The notes under the pieces: model-generated | Told to the model about the DNA's origin: nothing | What the model saw: the letters and a program-made list of their open reading frames with translations, nothing else | Databases searched by the model: none | In this document: positions 61,911-64,000 of the stretch, in pieces | Layout of the letters: each line of letters opens with the position of its first letter | Position numbering within the stretch: position 1 is the first letter of the stretch | Made by a program: the position numbers and the translations under genes | NCBI RefSeq assembly: GCF_027922325.1 | Contig: NZ_BSFL01000002.1 | Coordinates: forward strand, 682,001 to 746,000 | Source of the DNA: Methylopila turkensis | GTDB taxonomy: Bacteria; Pseudomonadota; Alphaproteobacteria; Rhizobiales; Methylopilaceae | Length of the DNA: 64,000 bases | Reading direction: 5' to 3'

Positions 61911-63014
61911 ATGAAGGTCATGCTGTGCAACGACACCGCCACCAAGGCCCATGTGGGCTGCCGCGCGGTGTCGGACGCGCACGCCCGCATGCTGGGCCGC
62001 CTCGGCCACGCCGTGACGGCGCGGTTCTTCGTCAACGAGATCCGCATCGACGGCGCCGACCGCTTCGAGGACCTCATCGCGGCCATGGAGCGGAACGAGC
62101 GCTTCATGGCGGCGCTGGAGACGGTCGAGGCCGTCGTCGTCAACGGCGAGGGCACGATCCATCACGGCTCCGGCCTCGCGCTGGTGGCGGCGCTCCATGT
62201 CGCGAAGCGGCGCGGCAAGGCGACCCTGCTCGTCAACTGCCTGCTGGAGGAGGTGCCGCTCGAACCCGCCCTGCTCGACGCCTTCGACCGCCTCAGCGTG
62301 CGCGAGACGCGGTCCGCCGCCTACATGGCCGCGCTCGGCGTGCGCTGCGTGCAGACCTTCGATTCGGTCGTCGCGGCGGGCTTCGCGGGCGAGGGAAGCG
62401 ACCTCGCCGGCAAGACGGTCGTCACCGACTGGACCGCGAAGAACGATCCCGGCGCGGGCGCGGCCTCGATGCGGCTGATGCGGTCGGACGACCTCGGCCC
62501 CTCGGTCGCGCTGTTCCAGGTCCATGGCGAGCGCGGCGGCCTCGACGTCTGGCCGACCGCGGTCGCGACCCTTGGGGCCGCCCGCGCCGTGGCGTCGAGC
62601 CGGCACCACGGGCTTTATCTCTCCGGCCTCGCCCGCACGCCCTTCGTCGCGCTGCGCGGCCGGACGTGGAAGGGCGAAGGCCTGCTCGAGACGCTCGGCG
62701 GCGACCTGCCGATGGTCGACGGCTACGACGCGCTGCGGGAGGCGCTGGCGCGCGTCGGGGAGCGCCGCGCGGCCTATGAGGCCGCCTTCGACCGCCTCGC
62801 GGAGGCGCGCGACCTGCAGCACTTCGACATTCTCGGCCGCGGCGACGACTCCGACGAGGCGGCCGAAGTCGCCCGGCTCCGGCGCGACGTCGAGGCCCGG
62901 CCGGACCTCGCCGAGGCGGACGCCCGCAACGTCGCCAAGCGCCGCGCGCAGGAAGCCGCCTGGACCGGCGCGAAGCCGAAGAAGCGCTCGCTCCTGCGCC
63001 GCCTGTTCGGGTGA
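61911..63014 (+). CDS. Polysaccharide pyruvyl transferase-family protein
   Basis: 367 residues. MKVMLCNDTATKAHVGCRAVSDAHARML, AVVVNGEGTIHHGSGLAL (family NGEGT-x-HHG loop), LVNCLLEEVPLEPALLDAFDRLSVRETRSAAYMAALGV and VASSRHHGLYLSGLARTPFVALRG (SRHHG donor loop). This is the CsaB/pyruvyltransferase fold, which adds ketal pyruvate to sugars from PEP. The C-terminal ~90 residues are charged, ending KKRSLLRRLFG. CGGAGA precedes the ATG. Context suggests decoration of a surface glycan. Confidence 0.82.
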   Translation: MKVMLCNDTATKAHVGCRAVSDAHARMLGRLGHAVTARFFVNEIRIDGADRFEDLIAAMERNERFMAALETVEAVVVNGEGTIHHGSGLALVAALHVAKRRGKATLLVNCLLEEVPLEPALLDAFDRLSVRETRSAAYMAALGVRCVQTFDSVVAAGFAGEGSDLAGKTVVTDWTAKNDPGAGAASMRLMRSDDLGPSVALFQVHGERGGLDVWPTAVATLGAARAVASSRHHGLYLSGLARTPFVALRGRTWKGEGLLETLGGDLPMVDGYDALREALARVGERRAAYEAAFDRLAEARDLQHFDILGRGDDSDEAAEVARLRRDVEARPDLAEADARNVAKRRAQEAAWTGAKPKKRSLLRRLFG

Positions 63015-63021
63015 CCCCGCG

Positions 63022-63984
63022 TCAGGCCGCCTGCAGCCGCTGCGCCTCCCACTGCCTGTAGATTTCGACCGCGGCGCCCGAGACCTCGAAACGCCCGGCG
63101 GGCGGCGGCGTCGGCTCGCCGTCCGGCGCCAGCGCCACCTCGCCGCCGTCGATCAGATCCTGGACGCAGCGCGCGGTCGTGGACGCAGGGTCGAAGCAGA
63201 CGAGATCGAACACGCGCACCGGCTTGCCCGTGTCGCAGGCCTCGCACAGCATCGTCAGCGAATCGGGGGTCACGACATATTCCTCCGCCCCGACGAGCGC
63301 GGTCTCGAACCCCGAACGGTCGCGACGGTCCACGAACGCGACCCGATCGCCCAGCGCCGCCCGCAGCCGGCTCTCCGTGCGCTCAGGCGTGCGCCGCGAG
63401 AACGCGACGGTGAACGGCGGCGGCGCCCCGTTCTCCAACAGGCGCTCGATCTGGCCTACGATCCGGTCCGGATCGATCTCGAACGCCTTGTTGACGCCGC
63501 CGATCATGGCGAAGACGCCCCGCGGCGCAGCCGAGGGAGCCGGCGCGCGCCGCGCGGGAACGCCGCGCCGCAGAATCGAGCGCCGCGCCGCGGGAAGGCC
63601 GAACCCGGTTTCCTGCTCGCCGGGCTTCAGCGAATGCCGCGGCACCAGCGCCACGTCGAAGATCGGCGCGCGCCACAGCGGCCGGCCGCTGAACGCGGCG
63701 AACAGGTCATCGCCGTAGCGCGAGCGGTAGGCCGCGACGACGCGCTCGGCGGCGGCGCCGCTGGCGACGATGCGCAGCAGACCCGCCTCGCGGGCCGCCG
63801 GCGTGGCGCGCCAGGTGTCGATACGGCGCATCAGCTTGAGCCCGACGCGCTTGAGCGGCGGCGTCATGCGGCCGGGCGACACGATCTGGACGATCTGGTC
63901 CGCGCTCCATCCCGCGCGTTCGCAGAAGGCGAGGCATTGATTTACGTGGCCGGCCTTCGCGGCGCTTACGATCAGGGTCTTCAT
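63022..63984 (-). CDS. ELM1-family (DUF1022-like) protein
   Basis: 320 residues. A two-domain, glycosyltransferase-B-like architecture: KTLIVSAAKAGHVNQCLAF, then IFDVALVPRHS and AMIGGVNKAFEIDPDRIVGQIERLL; the C-terminal half has FVDRRDRSGFETALVGAEEYVVTPDSLTMLCEACDTGKPVRVFDL. This is the pattern of the bacterial ELM1-like family, related to plant ELM1. Its bacterial role is unknown but the UDP-binding-like PDSLTMLCEA block suggests a glycosyl- or nucleotide-sugar-handling job. Convergent with the pyruvyl transferase, 7 bp apart. The ATG lies 16 bp from the window end. Confidence 0.78.
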   Translation of the reverse strand: MKTLIVSAAKAGHVNQCLAFCERAGWSADQIVQIVSPGRMTPPLKRVGLKLMRRIDTWRATPAAREAGLLRIVASGAAAERVVAAYRSRYGDDLFAAFSGRPLWRAPIFDVALVPRHSLKPGEQETGFGLPAARRSILRRGVPARRAPAPSAAPRGVFAMIGGVNKAFEIDPDRIVGQIERLLENGAPPPFTVAFSRRTPERTESRLRAALGDRVAFVDRRDRSGFETALVGAEEYVVTPDSLTMLCEACDTGKPVRVFDLVCFDPASTTARCVQDLIDGGEVALAPDGEPTPPPAGRFEVSGAAVEIYRQWEAQRLQAA

Positions 63985-64000
63985 ACGCGAACTGAGTGTT

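Overview
The window is high-GC, densely coded DNA that looks like the chromosome of an alphaproteobacterial methylotroph of the Hyphomicrobiales (order-level inference; the species cannot be named from sequence alone). The evidence is a complete, contiguous serine-cycle cluster in the Methylorubrum/Methylobacterium gene order, a trimethylamine monooxygenase/TMAO demethylase pair, homospermidine synthase, and many small conserved families typical of this order. I saw no prophage, insertion sequence, CRISPR array, rRNA or tRNA.

Layout. 1-5.1 kb: end of an APS kinase gene, an exported aldo/keto reductase, an aspartic protease, phosphoglucomutase, an EVE-domain protein and a lysine methyltransferase. 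5.0-5.65 kb: an AbrB-type antitoxin with a Doc/Fic toxin. 5.8-18 kb: acetyl-CoA synthetase, a glycosyltransferase, a His-rich TonB receptor with a Zur-like site, a sorbosone-dehydrogenase-type lipoprotein, a metal-efflux CDF pump with its divergent MerR regulator, DUF2189, an SDR and a MASE1-GGDEF cyclase. 17.8-20.4 kb: an orphan, degenerate MetN-like ATPase behind a candidate SAM-II riboswitch, divergent from a methionine-type aminotransferase. 20.5-24.4 kb: tmm and tdm, converting TMA to TMAO to dimethylamine plus formaldehyde. 24.4-27.3 kb: the TonB/ExbD/ExbB operon. 27.5-37.4 kb, all on the minus strand: sga-hprA-mtdA-fchA-mtkA-mtkB-ppc-mcl, the assimilatory C1 core. 38-48 kb: CorA, homospermidine synthase, DUF1523, a Tat-exported FMN alpha-hydroxyacid dehydrogenase with an embedded CxxCH motif, MscS, a flavoprotein/WD40/CobW group and ribosomal protein S21. 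48-54.8 kb: FKBP isomerase, a GntR regulator divergent from a tctA-tctC-tctB transporter, and an SDR/TetR pair. 54.8-64 kb: an ArgE-like deacylase, DUF2945, a hybrid histidine kinase, RibB with a dead RibA domain, and surface-glycan genes (nucleotidyltransferase, GT2, pyruvyl transferase, ELM1).

How the genes fit together. Formaldehyde released by Tdm, or from other methylated compounds, can enter tetrahydrofolate-bound C1 pools handled by MtdA and FchA. Sga, HprA, Ppc, MtkAB and Mcl then turn glyoxylate, glycine-derived serine and CO2 into C2/C4 compounds. Metal handling recurs: a zinc-type TonB receptor, a CobW chaperone, a CDF pump and the TonB motor. The features I think most deserve follow-up are the SAM-II-like element with the degenerate MetN, the CxxCH-bearing flavoenzyme, and the read-through Doc toxin.
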